Of a stretch of 64,000 nucleotides of DNA, positions 8,878-17,414 are shown piece after piece; position 1 is the first letter of the stretch, and every line of letters starts with the position of its first letter. The position numbers were made by a program, and so were the translations under genes. Origin of the DNA: Planctomycetota bacterium (lineage in GTDB: Bacteria; Planctomycetota; Phycisphaerae; Phycisphaerales; SM1A02); contig JAIOPG010000002.1 of the NCBI GenBank assembly GCA_021414025.1, forward strand, positions 248,001 to 312,000, in the 5' to 3' direction. The notes below the pieces were generated by a model. The model made no database searches and was not told the DNA's origin. It saw only the letters and a program-made list of their open reading frames with translations.

Positions 8878-11091
8878 TCAGCAGGGTCCAAAGCCCAGCA
8901 GCAGCAATCCCATGTCGCTGCCATCCACCACGCCGTCGCCGTCGAGGTCGGAGGAGCAGCCCGGACAATTGCCGTAATCCAGCAACATGAGCCCGACATC
9001 GCCGCTGTCGACCTCGCCGGATCCATCGAAGTCGCCGTCGCACGCCACGCTGATCTGAAGCGACCCGGTCCCGCCGATGTTGGCCGTGCTGCCCAGGCGG
9101 ATGTACCACTGGCTGCCGGCGTCGACATGCCAGGTGACGCTGCTGGCCGAGCCGCAGGCGTCGTTGTTGCAGGCGATCGAATCCGCCGAGCTGCTCGGGC
9201 AGACGCTGCCGGGGTACATCACCAGGCGGGTGTCCCAATTCGCGAGTCCGCAGGTGCTCGCTGTTGCGTTGCCGGCGCTCGGCGCCGTGAAGCGGAACCA
9301 GACGTCCTTGTTCATCGAGGTGCCGCCGTCGCAGCCTGCCGCGACTGCGAGCGCACTGTTGGTGGCGTAGGTCGAGTCGAACGCGGTGGTGCCGACGCCG
9401 ACGGGCGTGGCGGTGGCGCATTCGTTGTTGGCCGGCGGGGGCACGCTGACCGAGTAGCTGAAGGAGTAGTCGTTGCGGGTGTCGCTGTAGAGGTAGACCC
9501 GCATCAGGATCGTGCTGCTCGCCGTGGTGTTGGTGTAGGTGAAGGAGTCATTGTTGACGTGGCCATTGCGGGTGACCAGCGCTGCGCCGCTGCAACTATC
9601 GAAGAGCTGCGTGTCGATGTCGCCATTGCCGTTGACGAAGGTCTCGGTGATCGTGACCGTGCCGGTGGGTGGAACTGTCAGGGCGTACCAGTCTTCGTCG
9701 AGGCGCTTGACCACCAGCCCGGAGTAGGTGCCGGGGGCGACCGCCTTGGCGGTGGCGCAGGTGTCGTTCTGCTCAAGGGAGTCGTCGCTGCCCACGGCCA
9801 GAGGCACCGAGAAGCCTCCGGTGGTCACCGCCCGGTCCCAGCGGCCATAGCCATCCTTGCCGGTCAGGTTGGTGCAGCTGCTCAGACCGCAGGTCAGCAC
9901 GCCGTACATCTTGTGGTCGCTGTCCAGGTAGAGCGCGCTGCCCGAGGAGCCGCCCTCGGTGACGCCGGAGTACCAGGAGACGGTCGACCATTGCGAGGAG
10001 GTTCCACAGAGCGACGAGGCCGCCGCCTTGTTGCAGAAGGAGATGGTCTCGCGGCGTCCGCCCGGAAAGTGGATGCCCGTGGAAGCCACGCCGGTCGCCG
10101 GATTGGTGGACATCCAACCCGCCCAGAAGGCGTTGGAGGGAAGCGTCGCACGGACCATCAGCAGCGTGCAGTCGCTGGTGGCGTAGGTGCTCACCAGGTC
10201 GCCGCCGACGGCGTTGTGGGTCGTGCCGGTGGCGCCGCCGCAGGTGGTGGCGCGATAGTTGAAGAGGAACTGGCAGCTGTTGGCCTCCGACTGGATGGAG
10301 ATGCAGTGGTTGGCCGTGGAGAAGTACGGAGTTTCATCGGCGGCGTCGGTCGCCATCAGCTGGCCGGAGCAGTAGTAGCTGCTGGCGCCGCTGGTGAAGA
10401 GCATCCGGGCTCCGGCGTTGGCCTCGTTGGCCCAGGCTGCGAAGCATGCGGGATCCTGGTCGCAGCCGGCTTCCTGGGCCTCAGTGCTGAAAAGGTCGCG
10501 GTAGCCGTGCGTGTAATCGACGCTCTCGAAGGGCAGCGACTGGGGATCGGCGGCGTCGGGAACGAACCACTCGATGCGGCTGGTTTCGCCCAGCGCGAAG
10601 ACGCCCCACGCCTCGCCATTCTCGAACTCGCCGCGGGCCTCGATCGGACCGGCGACATCGGCGCCGTTGCCGGAGACCAGCCAGAGCTTTTCGCCCGGAC
10701 CGAGCATGACGCCGGTGAGATGGAGGCGGTTGAAGATGGATCCCGTTCCGGAAATCTCAAGCTGCCAGAGGCGGCCGCCCTCGACGTTGATCCACTGACC
10801 GTCTCCGATGGTCGCTTCCACGGCCTGCGAGACACCCACCCGAAGCGGCGCTGGTTGCGGCGCCCGATCATCCTCCAGATAGATCTGGAAAAGGTCCACA
10901 TCGCCCAGCGTGATGGCCGGCACGGGAATGAACTCCAGACCGAGCATCCGGGAGGGCGCGCCATCGACGGGCTTGGGGTCGTTCAGCGGCAGCAGGGGGC
11001 CATGCCCCGTGGCATCGGCAAGAACCGGGCCGGCGAATGAAACGCAAAGGACAGCGGAGAGGGAGGCGACGATCGATTTATCAAGTCTCAA
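8878..11091 (-). CDS. Secreted trypsin-fold (S1) serine protease with dockerin-like C-terminus
   Basis: The 737-residue product has a Sec signal peptide (cleavage probably after VLA, residue 25). A beta-rich N-terminal region is followed by a protease domain with a complete triad: His262 in TANHC, Asp307 in TSDC and Ser383 in GGSSGS. This is the lysyl-endopeptidase-like branch of S1 (inference from spacing and the many Cys). Next come a pre-peptidase C-terminal (PPC)-like beta-sandwich (DEDWYALTVPPTGTVTIT) and a second beta-sandwich starting NNECATATPV. The end has two calcium loops, DFDGSGEVDSGDVG and DLDGDGVVDGSDMG, separated by NCPGC. It sits next to a second secreted protease on the same strand (29 bp gap). 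Confidence 0.85.
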   Translation of the reverse strand: MRLDKSIVASLSAVLCVSFAGPVLADATGHGPLLPLNDPKPVDGAPSRMLGLEFIPVPAITLGDVDLFQIYLEDDRAPQPAPLRVGVSQAVEATIGDGQWINVEGGRLWQLEISGTGSIFNRLHLTGVMLGPGEKLWLVSGNGADVAGPIEARGEFENGEAWGVFALGETSRIEWFVPDAADPQSLPFESVDYTHGYRDLFSTEAQEAGCDQDPACFAAWANEANAGARMLFTSGASSYYCSGQLMATDAADETPYFSTANHCISIQSEANSCQFLFNYRATTCGGATGTTHNAVGGDLVSTYATSDCTLLMVRATLPSNAFWAGWMSTNPATGVASTGIHFPGGRRETISFCNKAAASSLCGTSSQWSTVSWYSGVTEGGSSGSALYLDSDHKMYGVLTCGLSSCTNLTGKDGYGRWDRAVTTGGFSVPLAVGSDDSLEQNDTCATAKAVAPGTYSGLVVKRLDEDWYALTVPPTGTVTITETFVNGNGDIDTQLFDSCSGAALVTRNGHVNNDSFTYTNTTASSTILMRVYLYSDTRNDYSFSYSVSVPPPANNECATATPVGVGTTAFDSTYATNSALAVAAGCDGGTSMNKDVWFRFTAPSAGNATASTCGLANWDTRLVMYPGSVCPSSSADSIACNNDACGSASSVTWHVDAGSQWYIRLGSTANIGGTGSLQISVACDGDFDGSGEVDSGDVGLMLLDYGNCPGCSSDLDGDGVVDGSDMGLLLLGFGPC

Positions 11092-11120
11092 TGGGGAACT
11101 TCCTAGTTAGTTGTGAATCA

Positions 11121-12977
11121 TCAAGGGCAGGGGCCGAAACTCAGCAGCAGCAGACCCATGTCGCCGCCATCCACGACGCCGTCGCCATCCAGGTCCGTCG
11201 AGCAGCCGGGGCAGTTGCCGAAATCCAGCAACAGCAGACCGACATCGCCGCCATCGACGTCGCCGGAGAGGTCGAAGTCGCCGAAGCAGGGAACCTGCGT
11301 CGCGATGAAGGCGTCGATGTTCATCGCGCCCCATCCCGTGACCATGTCAAACTTGGTCGTGCAGCTCGAGGAGGATCCGTTGGGAAGCGTCCCGTTGTTG
11401 CCCGATGTGATGTCGTACCAGACATCCGGCCGACCGTCTTGGGAGTAGATCACGTCCTGCATGCGGCCGAAGCGCTGCTTGCCGGCGCCGTTGGGGGGCA
11501 GTCCGCCCAGGCTGATGAGCTTCTGCTCGCCGATGCCAAGCATGCCGCAGAGGACCGGCGAGGAGAAACTGGTCCCGGAGTATCCCGAGTTCAGCACTCC
11601 GTTGAGGTAGAACTGAAAGGCGCCGGTGCCGCTGCCGGTCGCGTGAAGCGACACATCCGGACCCATGCGCTTGTTGATCGTCAGGTTCACGCCCGTTCCC
11701 GTCTGCCATGGCGGTCGCACATTGAAGGCGGGAGTCTTGGTGCTCCAGCCGCCTCCGCTTCCGCTCCAGCCCACCTCGGCGGTTCGAACGCTCGAACCAC
11801 TGAGCGTAATCCGGGTGCCGCCCACCAGCAAAACTTCGGGGTCGGAGTTGGGATAGGAGTAGGGCTCGATCGTGGTGCCGGAGTCGCCGGAGGCGCACAT
11901 GTAGGTGATGCCCTGTGCGGTCATCGATACGTGCAGGTTGTGGGCCGCGTTGGCGGAGGAGGTGGTGAGGTTCCAGCCGTAGCTTTCGCTGATGACATCG
12001 GCGAGGTTGTCGTTGACCTCCTGCTGAAGGACGCCGATCAGGTTGCTCGATCCGCCGTCATAGACATAGAACTCGCACAATGGCGCCATGCCCAGCACCA
12101 TTTGAATGTCGAGGTCGCCCTCGGCATTGGGCGTGCCCGCGCCCGAGCCGCCGCTGATCGGCACGACGTGGACATTGCTGCCCACGCCGCCCACAGGGGT
12201 CGGCAGGCCGAAGTGGCTGTAGTACAGCGGAACATTGGTCAGGCGGAATCCATCCCAGCTCGAGATGGCGAGCGTCCGGCCCTGTCCCTGCTGTCCCGCG
12301 TTGTAGATGGGGGCGGAGTTGTAGGCGGTTCGCGCCTGCGTGCACGTCAGAGCGCGGTACATCGGCTTGGTGAAGGTTTCCAGGCCGAAGACATCGGTGA
12401 TGTCACCGGCGATGTGGGCCGGCACGCTGATCGGCTTCGAAGGCGCCACGAACTTCGCGTTGCCGGCTTCATCCGGCGTGGTCGCATACTGGTCGATCGT
12501 CGTTCCAAAGGCGCTTTCAAACTGCGCCAGCGTGCCCTCGCAGGTGACGCCCAATCGGTTCTTGGAGACCAAGGTCACCTTGATTCCCTGGGACTTCAAG
12601 TAGTCGACGACGGCCTGCACACGCTCCTGAGGAATGCCGAATCGCTCGCCAACCTCCTCGGGGGTGATGAACTTGCGGAAGTTGGGGCTCTTGGGATCGC
12701 TGACGCTGTTGGCGAACTCCTGCATGCCCTGGGGATCCGCGTAGGGGAAACTCACCGAAACATGCATCTTGGTCGAGGGGTCGGCATGGCCGATTTTGAT
12801 CGAGCGATCAAGGACGGGCAGCATCTCCAAGGGAAGCTGCGCGGTCGCGACCTGACGGGCGCCGGTGGTGGCCGGGCCGCGCGCCGGCGAGCCCTGGCCC
12901 GCGGCGATGGCCGTGCCGGCGAGGACGACCAGAAGTGCGGAAGCGACGGCGGTGATGATGAGGTTATTTAATTTCAA
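11121..12977 (-). CDS. Secreted sedolisin/pro-kumamolisin (S53) protease with dockerin-like C-terminus
   Basis: The product is a sedolisin-type serine-carboxyl peptidase. After a signal peptide (LIITAVASALLVVLAGTAIA) comes the pro-kumamolisin propeptide (SVSFPYADPQGMQEFANSVS to about residue 190). The catalytic domain shows Glu286 and Asp290 in EGDLDIQ and Ser470 in SGTSFSSP (numbering from the TTG start). The C-terminal 50 residues carry the loops DFDLSGDVDGGDVG and DLDGDGVVDGGDMG with NCPGC between them. I place the start at TTG 12977 because AAAGGA lies 8 nt upstream and it leads straight into the signal peptide; an ATG at 13004 would add nine charged residues. S53 enzymes usually work at acidic pH. 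Confidence 0.85.
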   Translation of the reverse strand: MKLNNLIITAVASALLVVLAGTAIAAGQGSPARGPATTGARQVATAQLPLEMLPVLDRSIKIGHADPSTKMHVSVSFPYADPQGMQEFANSVSDPKSPNFRKFITPEEVGERFGIPQERVQAVVDYLKSQGIKVTLVSKNRLGVTCEGTLAQFESAFGTTIDQYATTPDEAGNAKFVAPSKPISVPAHIAGDITDVFGLETFTKPMYRALTCTQARTAYNSAPIYNAGQQGQGRTLAISSWDGFRLTNVPLYYSHFGLPTPVGGVGSNVHVVPISGGSGAGTPNAEGDLDIQMVLGMAPLCEFYVYDGGSSNLIGVLQQEVNDNLADVISESYGWNLTTSSANAAHNLHVSMTAQGITYMCASGDSGTTIEPYSYPNSDPEVLLVGGTRITLSGSSVRTAEVGWSGSGGGWSTKTPAFNVRPPWQTGTGVNLTINKRMGPDVSLHATGSGTGAFQFYLNGVLNSGYSGTSFSSPVLCGMLGIGEQKLISLGGLPPNGAGKQRFGRMQDVIYSQDGRPDVWYDITSGNNGTLPNGSSSSCTTKFDMVTGWGAMNIDAFIATQVPCFGDFDLSGDVDGGDVGLLLLDFGNCPGCSTDLDGDGVVDGGDMGLLLLSFGPCP

Positions 12978-13066
12978 CGGGTCATTCCTTTCGCGATGGT
13001 CCATCGGCCAAACTCTGCGGAAAGAATATCCCCAAATGCCGCAAAAACAATCGAAAACACAAAAGA

Positions 13067-13089
13067 ATACCCGGGCAAAGCCCGAGTAT
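13067..13089 (-). terminator. Probable intrinsic terminator of the zinc-finger gene
   Basis: A hairpin with a 10-bp stem containing one mismatch and a 3-nt loop (ATACCCGGGC / GCCCGAGTAT) is followed on the minus strand by a T-rich stretch (TCTTTTGTGTTTT). It lies about 95 bp past the stop of the gene at 13183-13569. Confidence 0.55.
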
Positions 13090-13182
13090 GCGGACATTGA
13101 ACCCTGATTTTCAAGCGGGTGAACGGACCGCGCGCTCCCGGTCACGCAAACCAAATTGTCAATGAATTCAAGCCCGAGTTCG

Positions 13183-13569
13183 CTATTTTTTGCGAGGCCA
13201 CAGCAGATCCACGGCTTCCTGGTATCGGGGGAGCCAGCTGAAAAGTCTCTCGATCAGCTTGTGAGAACGGGGATCGGGACCGATCAGGATCGCCAGTTCG
13301 CCGGCATCGAAGTAGACGCCGCCGCACTTGGGGCACTGGTCCACCACCACGTCGCGGGACTTCACTTCCTTGAGATGAAGATGGACCTCCTTCATGTCCT
13401 GGCCGCACTTGGGGCACTTCATCCAGTACGCGCTTTTGGCATTCTTCGCCGCGACTTCGTTTCGATGCGTGTCCAGCCTGCCGCGCAGTTCCTGCAGCAG
13501 CCGCTCATCATGCTCGTGAAACTGCAGGTCCGCCTTGTTGTAACCGGTGGGATTGAAGAACTGGCTCAT
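13183..13569 (-). CDS. TFIIB-type zinc-finger protein (zf-TFIIB)
   Basis: This 128-residue protein has a zinc ribbon with the first knuckle MKCPKCGQDM and the second DQCPKCGGVYFDAGEL, the classic zf-TFIIB signature ending in a Gly-x-x-x-Asp-x-x-Glu-Leu pattern. The N-terminal half is helical and charged, and the C-terminus ends in LFSWLPRYQEAVDLLW. Proteins of this type are small and of unknown role; a nucleic-acid or protein-binding role is inferred only. The frame is open upstream to 13686; the ATG at 13569 (MSQFFNPTGY) was chosen because the upstream part is Arg-rich and overlaps the next gene's start. It is divergent from ppk2. Confidence 0.8.
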   Translation of the reverse strand: MSQFFNPTGYNKADLQFHEHDERLLQELRGRLDTHRNEVAAKNAKSAYWMKCPKCGQDMKEVHLHLKEVKSRDVVVDQCPKCGGVYFDAGELAILIGPDPRSHKLIERLFSWLPRYQEAVDLLWPRKK

Positions 13570-13674
13570 AGGTCCTCGGGAAAGTGGGATCGGCATCGTA
13601 GCATCGCGAGAGCGGGCCCGGCAAGTACACTGCCAGGGAATGATTCCACGGCGCAATGGTAACGGCACTCGCCC

Positions 13675-14484
13675 ATGAGCAAGCATTCAAAGACAAGCGA
13701 TCCGGGAAAGATGAAAGCCAAGAAGTACGAGCGCGAGCTCCATGATCTTCAGGTCAGGCTCTGCCACCTCCAGGAATGGGTCAAGCACATGGGGCTCCGC
13801 GTCATCATCATCTTCGAGGGTCGCGATGCCGCCGGCAAGGGCGGCACGATCCGGGCTTTGACCGAGCGAGTGAGCCCGCGCGTATTCCGGACCGTGGCAC
13901 TGCCGGCGCCTTCCGACCGCGAAAAGTCGCAGATGTACATGCAGCGCTACATGCAGCACTTTCCGGCGGCGGGGGAGGTCGTGATCTATGACCGCAGTTG
14001 GTACAACCGCGCCGGCGTGGAGCATGTGATGGGATTCTGCACCAAGGAGCAGTACCAGCGGTTTCTGCAGCTCTGTCCCGTGATGGAGAAGTACATCGTC
14101 AGCGGTGGCATCCAGCTCATCAAGATCTGGCTGGAGTCCAGCGACAAGGAGCAGAAGCGCCGCTTCGAGGCCCGTATGGAGGATCCACTGCGCCAGTGGA
14201 AGCTGAGCCCGATGGACCTGCCTTCGCGCAGCAAGTGGTTCGAGTATTCGCGGGCCCGCGACAAGATGCTCGAGGCCACCGACACCAAGCACGCGCCCTG
14301 GCACATTCTCCGCTCCGACGATAAGAAGCGCGCCCGCCTGAACTGCATCCATCACATCCTGGAGCTGATTCCGCACAAGAAAATGCCCCGCGAAAAGGTG
14401 AAGCTGCCCAAGCGCTCGATGAAGCACGCTTACGACGACGAGGCCCCGCTGCGGAAGCGGAAGTTCGTGGCTGAGAAGTATTGA
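13675..14484 (+). CDS. ppk2: Polyphosphate kinase 2 (PPK2)
   Basis: PPK2 transfers phosphate between polyphosphate and nucleotides. The 269-residue, single-domain protein shows the Walker A motif FEGRDAAGKGGTIRAL (about residues 48-63), Walker B/lid region VIYDRSWYNRAGVEHVMGF, and later RMEDPLRQWKLSPMD. The length fits the one-domain (class I/III-like) PPK2s that make NTPs from NDPs using polyphosphate; the exact nucleotide preference cannot be read safely. It overlaps the next gene (methyltransferase) by one base at TGATG, implying translational coupling. It is divergent from the zf-TFIIB gene with about 105 bp between starts. Confidence 0.93.
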   Translation: MSKHSKTSDPGKMKAKKYERELHDLQVRLCHLQEWVKHMGLRVIIIFEGRDAAGKGGTIRALTERVSPRVFRTVALPAPSDREKSQMYMQRYMQHFPAAGEVVIYDRSWYNRAGVEHVMGFCTKEQYQRFLQLCPVMEKYIVSGGIQLIKIWLESSDKEQKRRFEARMEDPLRQWKLSPMDLPSRSKWFEYSRARDKMLEATDTKHAPWHILRSDDKKRARLNCIHHILELIPHKKMPREKVKLPKRSMKHAYDDEAPLRKRKFVAEKY

Positions 14485-15143
14485 TGGGCGGCGCTTCGGA
14501 AGCGCGCTGTCGCGTGTGCGGCGGTGAGTCGCTGATGCCATTTCTGGCCAAGGATGAATTCCGTTACCTGCGCTGCCGGGAGTGCGCGGCGACCCTGATG
14601 GCGTCGGACCAGCTGCCCACTCCAATGGTGGAACTGGAAAAATATCGGCAGCATCAGAATGATCCGCAGGATCAACGCTACCGATCCTTCCTGAACCGCC
14701 TGGCGGCGCCGCTGCTGCTTCGGCTCGGCCCGAGACAGACCGGCCTCGACTATGGGTGCGGCCCCGGTCCCGCGCTGGCGCAGATGCTGTCGCAGGCGGG
14801 GCACGAGATGCATCTCTACGACCCCTCGTTCTTCCCGGACCGGAAGGCGCTGGAGCGGACCTACGACTTCATCGCCTGCTCCGAAGTGGCCGAGCATTTT
14901 CACCAGCCGCTTGAGGAGTTCACCAAGTTGCACCGCATGCTTCGCCCCCGGGGTGTGCTGGCGATCATGACCAACTTTCAAACCGAGGACAGCCGCTTTG
15001 CGGATTGGCACTACCGGAGGGACCCGACCCATGTCACCTTCTACCGGGAGGAGACGTTCCAGGTCATCGCGCGGCGCTTCGACATGGAGTGCGACATTCC
15101 ATCACCCAACGTGGTCTTCCTGCGGAAAAAATCCGGCGATTGA
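14484..15143 (+). CDS. Class I SAM-dependent methyltransferase with N-terminal zinc ribbon
   Basis: The 219-residue product opens with a small treble-clef or ribbon: CRVCGG (residues 9-14) and LRCRECAATL (about 29-38). Then comes a methyltransferase fold with motif I LDYGCGPGP, DPSFFPDRK after strand 2, DFIACSEVAEHF at motif II, and LRPRGVLAIMTN. The ribbon plus methyltransferase layout is that of the methyltransf_12-type proteins, often acting on sugars or tRNA; the substrate is unknown. The ATG at 14484 shares its A with the ppk2 stop codon, so the pair is likely translated together. Confidence 0.8.
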   Translation: MGGASEARCRVCGGESLMPFLAKDEFRYLRCRECAATLMASDQLPTPMVELEKYRQHQNDPQDQRYRSFLNRLAAPLLLRLGPRQTGLDYGCGPGPALAQMLSQAGHEMHLYDPSFFPDRKALERTYDFIACSEVAEHFHQPLEEFTKLHRMLRPRGVLAIMTNFQTEDSRFADWHYRRDPTHVTFYREETFQVIARRFDMECDIPSPNVVFLRKKSGD

Positions 15144-15195
15144 GGTACTTTCCTGGGCATGCCCTCCACTGCTCATTCCAACCCAAGGATCTTCC

Positions 15196-15381
15196 ATGTC
15201 CATGCTCCGAACCAATGACCGGGTCATCGCCGGCGTGTGTGGCGGCATCGCCGCGCATCTCGGCTGGCCCTCCACGCGGGTCCGTGTGATCTATGCGTTG
15301 CTCTCGGTCATGAGCGCCGGGTTTCCGGGAATCCTGATCTATATTGCTCTGTGGTTCTTGATGCCGCAGAAGTCGAAGTAA
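15196..15381 (+). CDS. PspC domain membrane protein
   Basis: The 61-residue protein is a PspC domain with almost nothing else: the amphipathic start RTNDRVIAGVCGGIAAHLG, the turn WPSTRVRVIY, and a hydrophobic helix (ALLSVMSAGFPGILIYIALW) ending in MPQKSK. PspC proteins sit in the inner membrane and take part in the phage-shock envelope stress response in enterobacteria, though many stand-alone bacterial copies have unknown roles. No pspA or pspB homologue is present nearby. The ATG at 15196 was chosen over upstream in-frame starts that overlap the methyltransferase gene. Confidence 0.85.
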   Translation: MSMLRTNDRVIAGVCGGIAAHLGWPSTRVRVIYALLSVMSAGFPGILIYIALWFLMPQKSK

Positions 15382-15477
15382 CCCTCGGCGGATCGCATAC
15401 GCGCCGGTTGGCCGCGGAATCGCGGGCGCGCAGGATGGGGTGTGTTGATTGTGCCCTGAAAATGCCGATATTCCAGC

Positions 15478-16200
15478 ATGTCGATGATTTGGAATGAGAT
15501 CGCCGTTGATTTGCGACCGGACATATTGCTGCGGATCGGACTCACGCTGGCCGCGGGTTTCATCCTGGGCATCGAGCGCGAGCGGCATGGCCGCGCCGCC
15601 GGTCTTCGGACCACGCTGCTGGTGAGCCTCTCGGCCTGCGCGGTGATGATCATTTCCGATTCGTTCTACCTTAATGATGTCGCACGAACCGGCGTCACCC
15701 AGGCCGCGCATCCCGATCCGGCTCGACTTGCGGCGGGAGCCCTTTCGGGCATGGGTTTTCTCGGGGCGGGTGTCATCATCCGCCAGACCAGCCACATCGT
15801 GCGCGGCGTAACCACCGCAGCCACGCTCTGGTCCGCGACGGTCATCGGCCTGGCCTTCGGCTCAGGCGCCATCGGCATTGGCCTGCTCACCTCGGGGGCC
15901 TCCTTCATCATCCTCTACCTGCTGCCCGTGGTGGAATCCCGGATCCAGGATGATTGGTACGCGGACTTCTCCGTCAACCTGAACGAGGGCGGCGCGTCGA
16001 TCGACCGGATCCTGAGCGAGCTCAAGACCTTCTCGATCAAGATCAAGAGCATCGACATCCAGACATCGCAGGAGCAGCCCCGCCAGCGCATCACCTTTCA
16101 TCTGAAGTTCAAGAAGATGGATCTGGTGCGATTCCCGGTCGAGGTCACGCAGCGGATCGGCCAGCTCGAGGGAGTCCGGGACACGCACTGGCATGCCTGA
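15478..16200 (+). CDS. MgtC/SapB family membrane protein
   Basis: This 240-residue protein has the N-terminal MgtC transmembrane domain of about five helices with the signature GFILGIERERHGRAAGLRTT and, later, GMGFLGAGVIIR and TAATLWSATVIGLAFG. The C-terminal about 90 residues form a soluble ACT-like region (LSELKTFSIKIKSIDIQ). MgtC proteins help growth in low magnesium and inhibit the F-type ATPase in Salmonella; here the role is inferred from the family only. It is flanked by PspC upstream and a channel-like protein downstream, all on the plus strand. Confidence 0.9.
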   Translation: MSMIWNEIAVDLRPDILLRIGLTLAAGFILGIERERHGRAAGLRTTLLVSLSACAVMIISDSFYLNDVARTGVTQAAHPDPARLAAGALSGMGFLGAGVIIRQTSHIVRGVTTAATLWSATVIGLAFGSGAIGIGLLTSGASFIILYLLPVVESRIQDDWYADFSVNLNEGGASIDRILSELKTFSIKIKSIDIQTSQEQPRQRITFHLKFKKMDLVRFPVEVTQRIGQLEGVRDTHWHA

Positions 16201-16251
16201 CGCCATTCAGTCGGCGCCGTGCGCCGAAACGACCTCAGTAGAATCCGCCGC

Positions 16252-17352
16252 ATGACTTTTCGAAAGGGCATCGTGGCGATGGCTTTGGCACTGGCCACCG
16301 GTCTGGCGCCGGCCGCCGGCGAAGCGTCGCCGCAGACGTCGCCGCCCATCAAGGAGCGCACAGTTCGGGCCGCGGTCTACGTGAGTCCGCCCTTCGTCAT
16401 GGAGAACGCGCCCGGGGTCTACACCGGATTTTCCATTGAATTGTGGGAGAAGATCGCCACGCTGATGAACGTGAAGTTCACCTACGAGAAGTGCGAATCC
16501 ATCACGGACATGATCCAGAAGCTGGGTTCGAACCAGGCCGACATCGCCGTGGTCAACTTCACCGTGACCAGCTCGCGTCTCAAGCTGCTGGACTTCACGC
16601 ACCCCTATTTCAACACCGGGCTGCGGATCATGATCAACGAGGACCATCGCTTCGGCTTCGCGCGGTTCTTCAACAGCCTGCACCAGTACGGCTTCGTCGA
16701 CATCTTCATGTACGGCGGCTTGATCATCCTCGTGCTGACGGTGATCGTGACCGCGGTGCTGCGCCGCGTCGACGCGGCCTTTCACAGGCAATGGCACCAC
16801 GGGCTCGCCGAGTCCTTCTACCACGTGATGTCGGTGGTGATGACCGGCAAGACCAATTACAAGGGGGCGGTCGGCTCGCTGGGCAAGGTCTTCGGGGGGA
16901 TCTGGCTGGTGTGCGGGGTCGGCGTGGTGGCCTACATCACCTCGTCGGTCACCAGCATCATGACCGCCAACAAGCTGCTCCACGAGATCCACGGCGTCCG
17001 CGACCTGGCCAACAAGTCCGTCGGCGTGATCGAGGGTTCCGCCGCGAACGAGTATTGCGAGTCGCACCAGATGTTCACGAAGTCCTTCGACCAGCTTCCC
17101 GCCGCCATCGACGACTTGGTCGCCCACCAGATCCAGGCGATCGTGGCCGACGCGCCGCAGTTGCAGTATTTCGACCATACCCACCCCGAGGTGCCGGTCA
17201 CCGAAGTCGGCGCGGTCTTCAACGAGGAGAAGTACGCCTTCGGCCTGCCCAAACAGAGCGACCTGCGCCACGAAATCAACTTCGAGCTGCTGAAGCTGCA
17301 GGAATCCGGCTACCTCGACGAGCTGCAGCGCCGCTACTTCGGCAATCCCTGA
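16252..17352 (+). CDS. Glutamate-receptor-like channel (periplasmic binding domain split by a pore module)
   Basis: The 366-residue protein has a signal peptide (1-25) and a type II periplasmic binding domain (S1, about 38-132: RAAVYVSPPFVM, DFTHPYFNTGLRI). It is interrupted by a pore module: helix M1 (about 153-171), re-entrant P loop (about 186-203) and helix M2 (about 211-239). The binding domain then resumes (S2, about 246-360: DLANKSVGVIEGSAANEY, YAFGLPKQSDLRHEIN). This is the layout of bacterial ionotropic glutamate receptors such as GluR0. Unlike GluR0, the P loop has MTGKTNYKG rather than a TVGYG potassium filter. The ligand is unknown. The ATG at 16252 is preferred because it begins the signal peptide. 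Confidence 0.82.
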   Translation: MTFRKGIVAMALALATGLAPAAGEASPQTSPPIKERTVRAAVYVSPPFVMENAPGVYTGFSIELWEKIATLMNVKFTYEKCESITDMIQKLGSNQADIAVVNFTVTSSRLKLLDFTHPYFNTGLRIMINEDHRFGFARFFNSLHQYGFVDIFMYGGLIILVLTVIVTAVLRRVDAAFHRQWHHGLAESFYHVMSVVMTGKTNYKGAVGSLGKVFGGIWLVCGVGVVAYITSSVTSIMTANKLLHEIHGVRDLANKSVGVIEGSAANEYCESHQMFTKSFDQLPAAIDDLVAHQIQAIVADAPQLQYFDHTHPEVPVTEVGAVFNEEKYAFGLPKQSDLRHEINFELLKLQESGYLDELQRRYFGNP

Positions 17353-17414
17353 GCGAGGCCGGTGGCGCGACATCGTCGCGTGCACCGACGCCGAGCCCAT
17401 CCCGTGGTGCCGGC

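Noticed and set aside
9127-11040. A 637-residue plus-strand frame opposite the S1 protease
   Set aside because: It is a GC-driven shadow; the minus-strand gene has the catalytic triad, a signal peptide and the dockerin-like end.
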